From Aliivibrio fischeri ATCC 7744 = JCM 18803 = DSM 507 (GTDB lineage: Bacteria; Pseudomonadota; Gammaproteobacteria; Enterobacterales; Vibrionaceae), in contig NZ_CP092713.1 of NCBI RefSeq assembly GCF_023983475.1, positions 806,001 through 870,000 of the forward strand: a stretch of DNA of 64,000 nucleotides, written 5' to 3'. The notes below the pieces were generated by a model. That model did not search any database and was not told the origin of the DNA. It saw nothing but the letters and a program-made list of their open reading frames with translations. The translations under genes and the position numbers were made by a program. Below are positions 16,915-26,854 of this stretch, piece after piece. Every line of letters starts with the position of its first letter. Position 1 is the stretch's first letter.

Positions 16915-17716
16915 TTAAAGCGCTAAAACCAAGCTTTGATAAGGTGCTAATATCAACTCAGAGCCTAATTGTGTTGTTGGCTCAAGATTACTGATCAAGC
17001 ACTCTACAGAGCGGTTAGCAATATGCTCAGGCAATGCTAATGTTTGTGGCTCTGCACTGAAGTTATTTAGCACGACTAAGTGTTGGTCTGCATCTCTACG
17101 CTCATAAGCAAACACGGCAGAGTGCGTTTCAAACAGAGGAATAAAATCACCATAGACAATCACTGGGTTCTGTTTTCTTAGAGCGATCAGTTTTTGATAG
17201 TGATAGAAAATCGAGTTTTTATCTTCTAGCGCTGCGGCAACGTTGATCTCAGGGTAATTCGGGTTCAGTTTGATCCAAGGTGTACCTTGAGTAAATCCTG
17301 CATTATCAGAGTTATCCCAGTGCATTGGTGTGCGCGCATTATCACGGCTATTGGCATGGATCCCTTTCATCATGCTTTCATGGCTAACCCCAGATTCGGT
17401 TTTTACTTGATAGAAGTTCAACGTTTCAATGTCTTTGTACTCTTCTAACGTATCGAATGCGACGTTCGTCATGCCGATCTCTTCACCTTGGAAAATATAA
17501 GGCGTGCCTTTCATCATATGCAGAGTGGTTGCCAGCATTTTTGCCGACTCAACACGATATTGGCCATCACAACCGTATTTAGAGACAACACGAGGTAAAT
17601 CGTGGTTATTCCAAAATAGCGAGTTCCAACCCTTATTGTTTAGCTCTACTTGCCATTTGGTCATCACTTGTTTAAATAGGGCGAGATCAAGTGGTTTAGG
17701 CTTCCATTTATCACCA
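16915..17716 (-). pseudogene. GH13 glucan 1,6-alpha-glucosidase, C-terminal fragment (IS-interrupted)
   Basis: The C-terminal part of a dextran glucosidase-like GH13 enzyme. It carries the third catalytic-site Asp in WNNHDLPR, the GTPYIFQGEEIGMTN stretch and the C-terminal beta domain. The coding frame runs back to 17716, where the IS begins; the first internal ATG is near 17667. Removing the element and one CCA target repeat joins this part in frame to the N-terminal part at 19030 (WEDG-DKWKPKPLD), giving 1,632 nt or 543 aa, the normal length for DexB/MalL-type enzymes. The nucleophile Asp and acid Glu are on the other fragment, so neither piece can be active. Confidence 0.9.
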
Positions 17717-17757
17717 TGTCTCGTCCTGAAATGTGTTTACACATTTAGGACTTTTAT

Positions 17758-18156
17758 ATGACAAATCAAGAAAAAACAAAGAATAAGCGAACTCAACGCG
17801 ATTATTCATTAGGCTTTAAATTGCAGCTTGTTGCCGCTATAGAAAAAGGCGATATGACCTATAAGCAAGCTCAAAACATTTATGGCATTCAAGGTCGATC
17901 TACCGTACTTACTTGGTTAAGAAAACACGGTAAGATGGACTGGTCTCAATCACCTAAGATTATTATGCCTAAATCCCCGAAAGCGAAAGAATCGCCTGCA
18001 CAAAAAATTAAACGTTTAGAGCGAGAGCTTGATGATGAAAGAATGCGTAATTTATTACTTAATGAAGTAGTGAATATCATGGACGCAGAACATGGTGCAG
18101 GCCTTAGAAAAAAGTATATTGCCAAGGAGCAAGAAGTCTTCAAAAGCAGAAAATGA
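17758..18156 (+). CDS. IS3-family transposase OrfA (DNA-binding subunit)
   Basis: A basic 132-aa protein with an N-terminal helix-turn-helix (YSLGFKLQLVAAIEKGDMTY ... GRSTVLTWLRKHG), which binds the element ends, and a C-terminal leucine-zipper-like helix (QKIKRLERELDDERMRNLLL). Its stop overlaps the orfB start as ATGA at 18153-18156, with orfB in the -1 frame. No canonical A6G slippery heptamer is visible there, so translational coupling is as likely as frameshifting. Confidence 0.92.
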   Translation: MTNQEKTKNKRTQRDYSLGFKLQLVAAIEKGDMTYKQAQNIYGIQGRSTVLTWLRKHGKMDWSQSPKIIMPKSPKAKESPAQKIKRLERELDDERMRNLLLNEVVNIMDAEHGAGLRKKYIAKEQEVFKSRK

Positions 18157-18986
18157 TCAGCTTAGAGCGAGCTAGTCAGCTACTTGGCATTACAAGACAA
18201 TGTATATACCAACAAGAACGTAGAGCTCTGAAACGTGCCGTTGAACTTTCACCGGTTAAAAATATGGTGCAAGAAATTCGTCGATATATGCCTCGTATTG
18301 GAGGTAAAAAATTATATTTTTTACTTAAGCCCAAATTCATCACTCATGGCATAAAGTTAGGCAGAGATAACTTTTTTTCCTATTTAAGAAATGAGTGCTT
18401 ATTAGTAAAACCTAAACGAAGTTATACAAAAACTACCTATAGTAAGCATTGGATGAAAAAACATCCTAATTTACTTAAAGAAGTAACACCTCAAGCATCT
18501 GAAGAGGTTTTTGTTAGTGATATCACTTACGTTCAATCACAAAAAGGTATTCATTATTTATCTTTAGTAACAGATGCTTATAGTCGAAAGATAATGGGAT
18601 ATGAATTAAGTGATGAAATGAAAGCTACTGATGTAGTCAAAGCTCTTGATATGGCGATAGATAGCCGTCAATATCAAAGGAGTACGATTCATCATTCAGA
18701 CCGAGGATTACAGTATTGTTCAAAGGTTTATCAGGAAAAATTGAATAAAAATGATATTAAGCCATCAATGACGGATGGTTATGATTGCTATCAAAATGCA
18801 TTAGCAGAGCGAATAAATGGGATACTTAAACAAGAGTTTCTTTTGTATGACTGTAAAGATTTAGAGGAGTTAAGGCATTTAGTTGAAGAATCTATTTTTA
18901 TTTATAATGAAATGCGGCCACATTTAAGCTTGGGAATGAGTACACCAAATCAAGTACACAAAAAAGCCAAGTGCGTACGCACTTAG
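18153..18986 (+). CDS. IS3-family transposase OrfB (DDE catalytic subunit)
   Basis: The 277-aa integrase-fold transposase. The DDE triad is visible: D in VSDITYVQS, D in HHSDRGLQY, and E in ALAERINGILKQE. The N-terminal part has the HTH_21-like region (YMPRIGGKKLYFLLKP). The start ATG overlaps the orfA stop. The stop lies inside the 16-bp palindrome near the right end. The protein is identical to the copy at 44701-45534, so both copies should be active and recent. Confidence 0.94.
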   Translation: MISLERASQLLGITRQCIYQQERRALKRAVELSPVKNMVQEIRRYMPRIGGKKLYFLLKPKFITHGIKLGRDNFFSYLRNECLLVKPKRSYTKTTYSKHWMKKHPNLLKEVTPQASEEVFVSDITYVQSQKGIHYLSLVTDAYSRKIMGYELSDEMKATDVVKALDMAIDSRQYQRSTIHHSDRGLQYCSKVYQEKLNKNDIKPSMTDGYDCYQNALAERINGILKQEFLLYDCKDLEELRHLVEESIFIYNEMRPHLSLGMSTPNQVHKKAKCVRT

Positions 18987-19013
18987 CTTTCAATTAAAAA
19001 TCGTCAACGTATT

Positions 19014-19886
<873 letters not shown>

Positions 19887-19940
19887 TTAAACGCAATATA
19901 GCGAAAAAAAACGCTGATGAATAATTGATAATTTGAACTC

Positions 19941-19963
19941 TGATATAGAAAAAATTTATATCA
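19941..19963. promoter_or_regulatory. Inverted repeat between GH13 and LysR genes
   Basis: TGATATA (19941-19947) and TATATCA (19957-19963) form an inverted repeat with a 9-bp A/T spacer in the 140-bp divergent gap, 40 bp before the LysR start. It is a plausible LysR operator, though AT-rich repeats of this size can arise by chance. Confidence 0.35.
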
Positions 19964-20002
19964 TGGGTATTGTGAAGTCAGAATAATTACTGAGTGTTTA
20001 TT

Positions 20003-20890
20003 ATGGATAAATCATCACGCTATTTTTATGAAGTGGCTCGTCAAGGCAGCATTAAAGGCGCGTCTGAAAAACTGTTTATTAGTCAGCCGACATTAACGAC
20101 AGCAATTAAGAAACTAGAAGAAAGCTTGGATGTGATTTTGTTTCATCGAAAATCTAAAGGGGTTGAACTGACAAGCTCTGGCTGGCTCTATTATCGTTAT
20201 GTACAGGATTTATTTGAAAAACACAGTCAAATGATGCATCAACTGACCGACATGAAAGCCAGAAGTCAGGGTAAGATAAAGTTAGGTATTGGTGAGGCGT
20301 GGTGGGAGTGCTTTGCTTCTGAAGTAATTAAACAATTTGTAGAGCAGCATCCAAATAACTCAATGTATATCGAGTTTGGTAATGGGCTCTCTATGTTAAA
20401 TCAATTACTCAATGGTGATATTGATCTTTTTATCGGTCATGAAATCGAAAATATCGATCCAAGACATCGTGTATTGTTTATGCCTTTATTTATCGAACAA
20501 GAAGCGTGGTTTGTAAGGGAAGGGCATCCATTGTTATCAAATGATCTAACATCAAATGAGTTGGATAATTACCCTTTAATAAAAGTCACCCCTGATCACA
20601 TCAGACACACGAAGATTTTGAATGATGAAGGTATGGAAGCGTTCAATCTTAAACAGCAAAAAACAGGAGTTGTGTATGAACTTAACTCCTTAAAAGCCAG
20701 TATTGATATGCTAAAAACCAGTGATGCGATCATGCCTTATACCGATCAAGTTAAAGAAAAAATGGCGGAGTTGGGAATTGTGACGCTTCCACAAGGATCA
20801 GAAAAATCAGGCAGTGTTGGGATTTATACCAAAACAGAACAAGTATCAGAAAGTATTCAGTACTTAGTCTCATTATTAAAAGGTAAATAA
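20003..20890 (+). CDS. LysR-family transcriptional regulator
   Basis: A LysR-type regulator of about 295 aa. The N-terminal winged helix is clear (YFYEVARQGSIKGASEKLFISQPTLTTAIKKLEESLDVILFHR), followed by a linker helix and a periplasmic-binding-like effector domain (IKLGIGEAWWECF ... IDLFIGHEIENI). ATG 20003 is preferred; GTG 19994 is in the same frame. It is divergent from the disrupted GH13 gene and 84 bp upstream of an MFS transporter on the same strand, so it may control one or both. Confidence 0.88.
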   Translation: MDKSSRYFYEVARQGSIKGASEKLFISQPTLTTAIKKLEESLDVILFHRKSKGVELTSSGWLYYRYVQDLFEKHSQMMHQLTDMKARSQGKIKLGIGEAWWECFASEVIKQFVEQHPNNSMYIEFGNGLSMLNQLLNGDIDLFIGHEIENIDPRHRVLFMPLFIEQEAWFVREGHPLLSNDLTSNELDNYPLIKVTPDHIRHTKILNDEGMEAFNLKQQKTGVVYELNSLKASIDMLKTSDAIMPYTDQVKEKMAELGIVTLPQGSEKSGSVGIYTKTEQVSESIQYLVSLLKGK

Positions 20891-20974
20891 AGTAAAGATC
20901 GCCATGGGCTAAGACGATGTTTCAACGAAATATGTTACAGTGTGTAAATCTAAATATTAATAAGAGTCACTATC

Positions 20975-22153
20975 ATGTCGAGCTTAGCTCAGTGGAGAAA
21001 TCCCAAAACGTTTTTGATTTTAATATCTATTGTTGTTCCTATTGCTTTCTCTACATGGAATGCACTTTTAAATAACTTTGTTATCGAAAAAGCGGCTTTT
21101 ACTGGTGCAGATATTGGTTTATTGCAAAGTGTGCGCGAGATCCCTGGTTTTCTAGCCTTTACTGCTGTTTTCGTCCTTCTTTTTATTCGTGAGCAGAAGT
21201 TCATGATCCTCTCTTTGGTGATGTTAGCGGTAGGTGTTGCGATTACTGGCTTCTTCCCAAGTGTATATGGCTTATTATGCACAACATTATTGATGTCGGT
21301 GGGTTTCCACTATTTTGAAACCTTAAAACAGTCTCTATCGCTGCAATGGTTAACCAAAGAAGAAGCCCCAGAGATGCTCGGTAAACTTATCTCTATTGGT
21401 GCGCTTGCTTCTTTGTGTACTTATGGCGTGTTATGGGTATTGCTTGAATTAGTGCAATTAGAATTTAAATGGATTTACTTCATTGCAGGTTCAATTGCAT
21501 TAATCGTGACGATCTTTATGTGGTTATCGTTTCCAAATTTTGAAACCGAAACACAACAAACCAAGAAATTGGTACTACGTAAGCGTTATTGGTTGTATTA
21601 CGCATTAACCTTCATGAGTGGTGCTCGTCGTCAGATCTTTATGGTGTTTGCTGGCTTCTTAATGGTTGAGAAGTTCGGGTATTCGGCTTCTGAAATCACG
21701 TTATTGTTCTTAGCCAACTACGTATTTAACTGGTTATTTGCTAAAAAGATTGGACGTTGGATTGGTGTTGTTGGTGAGCGCAAAGCTCTTATGTTTGAAT
21801 ACATCGGTTTAATTTTTGTTTTTGTTGGTTATGCATTGGTACAAACCTCAGAAATGGCGGCAGCACTGTACATTATCGACCATCTGTTTTTTGCTTTAGC
21901 ATTAGCGATTAAAACGTATTTCCAAAAAATTGCCGATCCGGCTGATATGGCATCAACGGCGGGTGTGGCCTTTACTATCAACCATATTGCAGCAGTGGTT
22001 ATCCCTGTGAGCTTTGGCTTGATATGGCTTGTGTCACCAGCGGCTGTGTTTTACGTAGGTGCTGGAATGGCCTTTATTTCATTCTTATTGTCGTTAAATA
22101 TCCCAGAAGCGCCACAAGAAGGAAACGAAACTCGCATTTTTAAGTGGAACTGA
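20975..22153 (+). CDS. MFS transporter
   Basis: A hydrophobic 392-aa protein with about 11-12 membrane helices in two halves separated by a polar loop near residues 190-205 (NFETETQQTKKLVLRKRYW). It begins with a short cytoplasmic N-terminus (SSLAQWRNPKTF) and shows weak major-facilitator repeats. No substrate signature is recognised. It lies downstream of the LysR gene, without a terminator between them. Confidence 0.8.
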   Translation: MSSLAQWRNPKTFLILISIVVPIAFSTWNALLNNFVIEKAAFTGADIGLLQSVREIPGFLAFTAVFVLLFIREQKFMILSLVMLAVGVAITGFFPSVYGLLCTTLLMSVGFHYFETLKQSLSLQWLTKEEAPEMLGKLISIGALASLCTYGVLWVLLELVQLEFKWIYFIAGSIALIVTIFMWLSFPNFETETQQTKKLVLRKRYWLYYALTFMSGARRQIFMVFAGFLMVEKFGYSASEITLLFLANYVFNWLFAKKIGRWIGVVGERKALMFEYIGLIFVFVGYALVQTSEMAAALYIIDHLFFALALAIKTYFQKIADPADMASTAGVAFTINHIAAVVIPVSFGLIWLVSPAAVFYVGAGMAFISFLLSLNIPEAPQEGNETRIFKWN

Positions 22154-22193
22154 TTAAAGTAGATGTACTTTAAAAGAATAGGGAAATGTAGGC

Positions 22194-22472
22194 ATGAATA
22201 TGATAACTCATGATCCTGATAATAAATGTTACTTAATTGCTCTGGAAGGCGATGCAGTTGCCAAAGTTTACTACGAAAAGAAAGGTAATATTCTTGATGT
22301 AATAAGCACTCGGATCCCTGATGAGCTACAAGGAAAAGGCTACGGTAAAGTGATGATGGAGTCGTTCTTACATGAGATGAGAGCATCTAATTTATTGATC
22401 GTGCCTGTCTGCTCTTATGTGGTTCATTACATGAATAAAAACCCACAGTGGCAAGATGTATTAGCGAAATAA
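22194..22472 (+). CDS. Small GNAT-type N-acetyltransferase (YjdJ-like)
   Basis: A 92-aa protein of the short GNAT group (COG2388-like). The acetyl-CoA-binding loop RIPDELQGKGYGKVMM is clear, and the C-terminal PVCSYVVHYMNKNPQWQDVL is diagnostic for this subgroup. Such proteins are thought to acetylate small amines or proteins; the target is unknown. ATG codons at 22194 and 22200 are both possible starts. A strong terminator follows. Confidence 0.85.
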   Translation: MNMITHDPDNKCYLIALEGDAVAKVYYEKKGNILDVISTRIPDELQGKGYGKVMMESFLHEMRASNLLIVPVCSYVVHYMNKNPQWQDVLAK

Positions 22473-22475
22473 TTG

Positions 22476-22509
22476 AAACCTAGGTAGAACGTCTATCTAG
22501 GTTTTTTTG
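22476..22509 (+). terminator. Terminator after the GNAT gene
   Basis: AACCTAGGTAGA pairs with TCTATCTAGGTT around an ACG loop, with one bulge, followed by TTTTTTT. A good rho-independent terminator. Confidence 0.85.
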
Positions 22510-22547
22510 TATTGGATCAGATAGAAACAAGTTGATAAAAGGAAGTC

Positions 22548-22895
22548 ATGATGACGTTAAACGCATTTATTGAAAAACTAAGCACACAGCCTGAATTGAT
22601 TGAATTTACCGAAACCATGGCCGTGATTGAGTCTCACTATGACTTTACACCAACCGAATTTGCGAATGGTAATACGGTTAATTTGGCTGATCAAAATAAT
22701 GGTTCATGTAAGATTTTTGCTTTCGCTTTATTAAATCAACTCAGTGTAGATCAAACATTAGCGTGTTTTGGGCAATATTATCGTCATGACGTATTAGAGA
22801 ATCCACAAGGGGATGACCATCAAAATATTCGTAATTTTATGGTAACCGGTTGGGCGGGTGTACAGTTTAAAACTCAAGCACTTCAAGCGAAATAA
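22548..22895 (+). CDS. HopJ-like protein
   Basis: A 115-aa protein matching the HopJ family, named after a Pseudomonas type III effector but widespread in marine Gammaproteobacteria without such systems. Visible features are FNGNTVNL-like FANGNTVNLADQNNGSCKIFAFA, LACFGQYYRHDVLENPQGDDHQNIRNFM and GWAGVQF. No secretion signal or type III genes are near, so the effector name should not be taken as function. ATG codons at 22548 and 22551 follow a GGAAG site. Confidence 0.8.
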   Translation: MMTLNAFIEKLSTQPELIEFTETMAVIESHYDFTPTEFANGNTVNLADQNNGSCKIFAFALLNQLSVDQTLACFGQYYRHDVLENPQGDDHQNIRNFMVTGWAGVQFKTQALQAK

Positions 22896-22925
22896 ACAAC
22901 AGAAAACCAATAAAGAGATTGAATC

Positions 22926-23903
22926 ATGATAAAACTTGCTGTTATTGGAACCAATTGGATCACCGAACGATTTTTAGCGGCTGCACTAGAGAGTGGCAAA
23001 TATCAACTATCTGCAGTGTATTCACGCTCACTTGAACAAGCTAAAGCATTTGCTGATAAGTTTAGCGTCAATTTAACCTTTGATTGTTTAGATAAATTAG
23101 CGGCGTGTGATGACGTGGATGCGGTGTATATTGCAAGCCCTAATTCATTTCATGCTCCACAATCTATTAAGATGATGAAGCAGGGTAAACACGTCATTTG
23201 TGAAAAACCAGTCGCCTCAAATTACCAAGAGGCACAACTCGCTTATCAAACCGCACAAGAGAATAATGTGGTGCTGTTTGAAGCCTTTATGTCGCCATAT
23301 TTACCAAACTTTCAGCAAATTAAATCACACTTGCCAAGTTTAGGGGCGATTAGAAAAGCGCACATCACTTATTGTCAGTACTCTTCTCGTTACCCTAAAT
23401 ACCTTAATGGTGAAAACCCAAATACTTTTAATCCTGAGTTTTCAAATGGCTCGATTATGGACATCGGTTTTTATTGTGTAGGTTCTATGGTTGAGTTATT
23501 TGGTGAGCCAACATCAATTCAAGCACAGGCGCATCTGCTAGATTCAGGCGTTGATGGTAACGGCAGTATCATTTGTGGTTACGATGGCTTTGATGTTGTT
23601 GTTATGCACTCTAAGACCAGTGATTCTTATGTACCTAGTGAGATCCAAGGTGAAGAGGGGGCGATCTTAGCTGAGATGATCTCTATTGGCCAAAAAGTAA
23701 CGAAAGTGAATCGTGGTGGAGAAACAGAAGACTTGACCCTTGAACAAAACGCCAACCCAATGTTTTATGAAGCGTTTAAATTTGCCGAGCAAGTTCAATC
23801 GAATCAAATGGATATGCAAGCGGTTGAGCGTTCATTGCTTATATCAAAAGTAACCACTGAAATCCGCAAACAAACTGGCGTCGTTTTTCCTGCTGATAGT
23901 TAA
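22926..23903 (+). CDS. Gfo/Idh/MocA-family oxidoreductase
   Basis: A 325-aa NAD(P)-dependent oxidoreductase. The N-terminal Rossmann fold begins KLAVIGTNWITERFL (a shortened GxGxxG-like loop), followed by VYIASPNSFHAPQS and the family motif CEKPVASN, which positions the catalytic Lys. The C-terminal domain contains FNPEFSNGSIMDIGFYCV. Substrates in this family are usually sugars or inositols; none can be assigned. It follows the HopJ-like gene by 30 bp and ends before a strong terminator. Confidence 0.88.
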   Translation: MIKLAVIGTNWITERFLAAALESGKYQLSAVYSRSLEQAKAFADKFSVNLTFDCLDKLAACDDVDAVYIASPNSFHAPQSIKMMKQGKHVICEKPVASNYQEAQLAYQTAQENNVVLFEAFMSPYLPNFQQIKSHLPSLGAIRKAHITYCQYSSRYPKYLNGENPNTFNPEFSNGSIMDIGFYCVGSMVELFGEPTSIQAQAHLLDSGVDGNGSIICGYDGFDVVVMHSKTSDSYVPSEIQGEEGAILAEMISIGQKVTKVNRGGETEDLTLEQNANPMFYEAFKFAEQVQSNQMDMQAVERSLLISKVTTEIRKQTGVVFPADS

Positions 23904-23924
23904 TTTTTACTTTATAGTAGTAAC

Positions 23925-23957
23925 AAAGCCGAATGTATTATGCATTCGGCTTTTTTC
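23925..23957 (+). terminator. Rho-independent terminator
   Basis: AAAGCCGAATG pairs with CATTCGGCTTT around TATTATG-type loop, followed by a T-run. The A-tract on the left lets it also serve the convergent choloylglycine hydrolase gene. Confidence 0.88.
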
Positions 23958-23979
23958 TTATGTATGGTATTAGCTAAAA

Positions 23980-25020
23980 CTATTTTGCTGAATGAATCGC
24001 TTTTTCCGTAATATCTCCAGCTAAGTTTGGCGTTGAAATATTAAAGTTAACAAATTTTCCTGACTGCTGGATTTCTTTAACGTTGTATTGCACTTGATTA
24101 AATGCATCGCCCCACTGATAGCGGACTACTGTTTCACCAGAATCAAGGTGGCGATTTACAGAGTACTCCGTCGCATAACCCGCCATTTTTCCATTGATCA
24201 TTTTATTTGGTGCATCGTGAGGTATTTTAAAACTTGTTGAATCTAACTTTAAAATACCGTTAATTACGCTTGTTGGTTCATTTAAGTGACCAGAAAAGTA
24301 AGTTGCATGAATAAAACGGTCTTCTGGATTGGTATTGCCGCCAGTCCCAAGGTTCGTTTGACTCCATTGTTGTTCTTGTTCACCCCAACCACGTTTTGAA
24401 CGCTCTACATTAGCAAGATGCTGCGCGTAACCTGGTTGGTTTGTCATTACAGTGTATTGTTTACCATGCCATACTTGAGGTTTTCCATTTCTCCATTCAA
24501 CAATGGCGCTATCACCTGTGGTATCTTGAAATGAGATGTGAAGAGCAATACGAATCGGCACACCTTCAACAAATTCAATAGAAGGTGCTTCTTCATTGAT
24601 AGCGGCAACCACTTCATTAACGGATTTATACTGAGATAACATATTACGTAAGTAAGTTAATGAACCATTTTTACTAGATGATTTAACCGCTAAGTCCATT
24701 TCACCGTCGTACAAAACATTACCGCTTAAGCCTTTTGAGTTAACGCCATCAGTAATAAAACCATAGGTAGTTAAGCCTGTTACATCGTATTTAGATGTCA
24801 CTTTATTTGATTTTTCACTGTGAGTTAAATAAGAGCTGCCTGCAGGGAAATTCATTAAATGTGGATGTGTTTGTTCTGACCAATCCATTGTTCTAGTGAC
24901 AAACGTACCGTGATCTTGTGTCTTCCAGAGTATACGAGTACATGCTTGTGCGGCTGGAGCAATGGTCGATAAAGTAAGTGCACCAATTAAAGCAGTCGAA
25001 ATAAAAGAACGTTTCATCAT
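23980..25020 (-). CDS. Choloylglycine hydrolase / linear amide C-N hydrolase (copy 3)
   Basis: A 346-aa secreted Ntn hydrolase. The signal peptide ends APAAQA|CTRILW, exposing Cys27 as nucleophile. Family residues are visible: R and D in TRTMDWSEQT, N in GLSGNVLYDG, N in VMTNQPGYAQ and R in NPEDRFIHATYF. It is closer in these motifs to copy 1 than to copy 2. The gene is divergent from a LysR regulator with a perfect inverted repeat between them, so it appears to be under its own control. Candidate substrates are conjugated bile salts, penicillin V-type amides or acyl-homoserine lactones. Confidence 0.9.
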   Translation of the reverse strand: MMKRSFISTALIGALTLSTIAPAAQACTRILWKTQDHGTFVTRTMDWSEQTHPHLMNFPAGSSYLTHSEKSNKVTSKYDVTGLTTYGFITDGVNSKGLSGNVLYDGEMDLAVKSSSKNGSLTYLRNMLSQYKSVNEVVAAINEEAPSIEFVEGVPIRIALHISFQDTTGDSAIVEWRNGKPQVWHGKQYTVMTNQPGYAQHLANVERSKRGWGEQEQQWSQTNLGTGGNTNPEDRFIHATYFSGHLNEPTSVINGILKLDSTSFKIPHDAPNKMINGKMAGYATEYSVNRHLDSGETVVRYQWGDAFNQVQYNVKEIQQSGKFVNFNISTPNLAGDITEKAIHSAK

Positions 25021-25100
25021 TGTTTCTCCTTAATGGAAGAGGATGTGTTTCATCAATATGGTTATTATTGCGTGCTTTATCGCACATGTAATCTCTGGTA

Positions 25101-25119
25101 TGTTGGGATTAACCCAACA
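25101..25119. promoter_or_regulatory. Perfect inverted repeat, candidate LysR operator
   Basis: TGTTGGG-ATTAA-CCCAACA is an exact 7+5+7 palindrome that also fits the T-N11-A LysR box. It lies 14 bp before the LysR start codon and 80 bp from the divergent choloylglycine hydrolase start, where an autoregulatory site is expected. Confidence 0.6.
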
Positions 25120-25133
25120 AAAGGTGAAGAATT

Positions 25134-26042
25134 ATGGCGACATTTACGTTTGATCAATTAGAAGCATTTGCAACGGTGGTAGAGCAAGGATCTTTTAGTG
25201 CTGCAGCAAGAAAGCTTAAAAAAGACAGATCAACGGTTCATCAATTGGTTGCATTTCTTGAGATTGATTGGGGTGTTGAGCTATTTAATCGAGAAGGAAA
25301 AACGCCAAAGCTATCCCCAGATGCTACCCGTTTATATAAGTACGCTACCTTACTGCTTGAACAACGTTTAGAAGTTCAAAATATTGCAAATAATATAGGT
25401 AGCGATATAGAAGACAGCTTGACCATCAGTTATGACGAAACAATGCCGGTATCAGTATTGTTTAAAACAGAACAAGAGCTATCAAGTGCATTTCCATATA
25501 CGAGAGTGAATTACTTATCGCAACAAAAGGATCTCGCTATCCAATCAATTCAAGAAGGGAGAGTTGATCTAACGTTGCAGTTAATATCTTATCGCAGTAA
25601 GCCTCATAAAGGTCTGGCAGGGATTAATATTGGTTCAATACATTTTGGTGTATATGTAAGTGCTGATTCTGAATTACTTGATCATGAGCCATGTTCACTT
25701 CAATTAATGCAAACAAAGAAACAGCTAATATTGCAAAGTTTACTCTCCGCTGAACTTGATAACGTGGCGATATTCAGCGCTAATTATCAGGTCTTAACAC
25801 GCATTGATTTTCTTGTATCGTGTTTGGAAAAGTCACCGTTTACTTGGAGTATTTTACCAACACACCTTGCGGAACCGTATGTAAAGTCCAAACAAATAAA
25901 GCGATGTGATGTTGCATTTTTTGATGGTGATATCTCATGGGGATGCGGGCTAATCAGTAGCCAAAATTCAGATAAAGGCCCTGTTTTTCTAAAAGCCGCT
26001 GAATGTCTAAAGAAAGCAATGAAAGAATCCCATCATTATTAG
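25134..26042 (+). CDS. LysR-family transcriptional regulator
   Basis: A 302-aa LysR-type protein with a typical N-terminal winged helix (FDQLEAFATVVEQGSFSAAARKLKKDRSTVHQLVAFLEIDWGVELFNREG); the usual SQPAVS is replaced by DRSTVH, a recognised variant. The effector domain follows (SLTISYDETMPV ... GRVDLTLQL). It is divergent from choloylglycine hydrolase copy 3 and probably controls it through the palindrome at 25101. Its stop abuts the stop of the convergent small secreted protein gene with no gap. Confidence 0.88.
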   Translation: MATFTFDQLEAFATVVEQGSFSAAARKLKKDRSTVHQLVAFLEIDWGVELFNREGKTPKLSPDATRLYKYATLLLEQRLEVQNIANNIGSDIEDSLTISYDETMPVSVLFKTEQELSSAFPYTRVNYLSQQKDLAIQSIQEGRVDLTLQLISYRSKPHKGLAGINIGSIHFGVYVSADSELLDHEPCSLQLMQTKKQLILQSLLSAELDNVAIFSANYQVLTRIDFLVSCLEKSPFTWSILPTHLAEPYVKSKQIKRCDVAFFDGDISWGCGLISSQNSDKGPVFLKAAECLKKAMKESHHY

Positions 26043-26513
26043 TTAGCTATTATCTTGCAGCGAATACTTTTCTCGATTTTTTAAGCATGTTGTGAGTCTA
26101 TGCTTCATTGCTTGAGAGTAATATTGAGTCGTGAAATAGTAGCTATCACCAAGAGTATCCGTTAAATGAATCGACTCTTCTTGTCTAAACTGATCCAATA
26201 ACAGTTCTTCTGCTGTTTCATTTTGTGGTTTGTATACAGCATACCCATAATAATTCACACCAAATTTATTGAGCTTAATTTTTTTGTCATTAATCACAGC
26301 CGTTAAAGAGGATTGAGGTGCTTCATTAAACCCCACTGAAATCTCGATCTTCTTACAATCATAAGTTACTACGGATTGAATAAAAGCATCATCAGAATTT
26401 TGAGCGTAGATTAGTGAATTGAAGTGAACATTATCGTTAGTCCAAATGGTTTCTTTTGCATAACTATTAAATGTAAGACACAGGATTATTAATAATGTAA
26501 TGATTCTTGGCAT
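26043..26513 (-). CDS. Small secreted protein of unknown function
   Basis: A 156-aa protein with a signal peptide (MPRIITLLIILCLTFNSYA|K) and two cysteines in the mature part (VTYDCKKIE and LTTCLKN) that could form a disulphide. It is expected in the periplasm. No family is recognised. It is convergent with the LysR gene and has no terminator of its own in the sequence. Confidence 0.65.
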   Translation of the reverse strand: MPRIITLLIILCLTFNSYAKETIWTNDNVHFNSLIYAQNSDDAFIQSVVTYDCKKIEISVGFNEAPQSSLTAVINDKKIKLNKFGVNYYGYAVYKPQNETAEELLLDQFRQEESIHLTDTLGDSYYFTTQYYSQAMKHRLTTCLKNREKYSLQDNS

Positions 26514-26581
26514 ACCTTTGCTCTCTCATTAACAGGTTTGTATATGATTGAAGAGTGTTTTGAATGAATAAAAAAGAGAGT

Positions 26582-26621
26582 AAAGATTAAATGTGCTGTT
26601 AATTAAGCACTTTTAATCTTT
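26582..26621. other. Long hairpin in the 340-bp gap before the NhaC-type gene
   Basis: AAAGATTAAATGTGCT (26582-26597) pairs with AGCACTTTTAATCTTT (26606-26621) with one mismatch around an 8-nt loop. The gap (26514-26854) contains no credible ORF. It also holds a smaller perfect repeat ATTCAC-aaaaa-GTGAAT at 26749-26765, about 90 bp before the antiporter start. The large hairpin could be a divergent operator or the 3' end of a small RNA. Confidence 0.45.
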
Positions 26622-26854
26622 AGTTTATAAAATTAGTAGATTTCCATCTTAATTTATCGATTTTTGTTATGAGAGGGTGTGTTGAAATTCCTCTGTTGAA
26701 TTCATCTGCGTTTTTAAAATGAGACTTTAGAATCTTGGGTGATTTTAAATTCACAAAAAGTGAATAAAAAACTATACATTTTCCCTTGTGAAATATATAG
26801 TCACTTTAATTGAATAACTATTTACTCTTTTGCAGTATAAAAAGGAACGCAACT

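Noticed and set aside
17504..17761. 85-aa plus-strand frame across the GH13 fragment and the IS left end
   Set aside because: It is antisense to the GH13 coding sequence and only exists because of the IS junction.
22548..22895. Type III effector
   Set aside because: The HopJ family name is historical; there are no type III genes or chaperones nearby.
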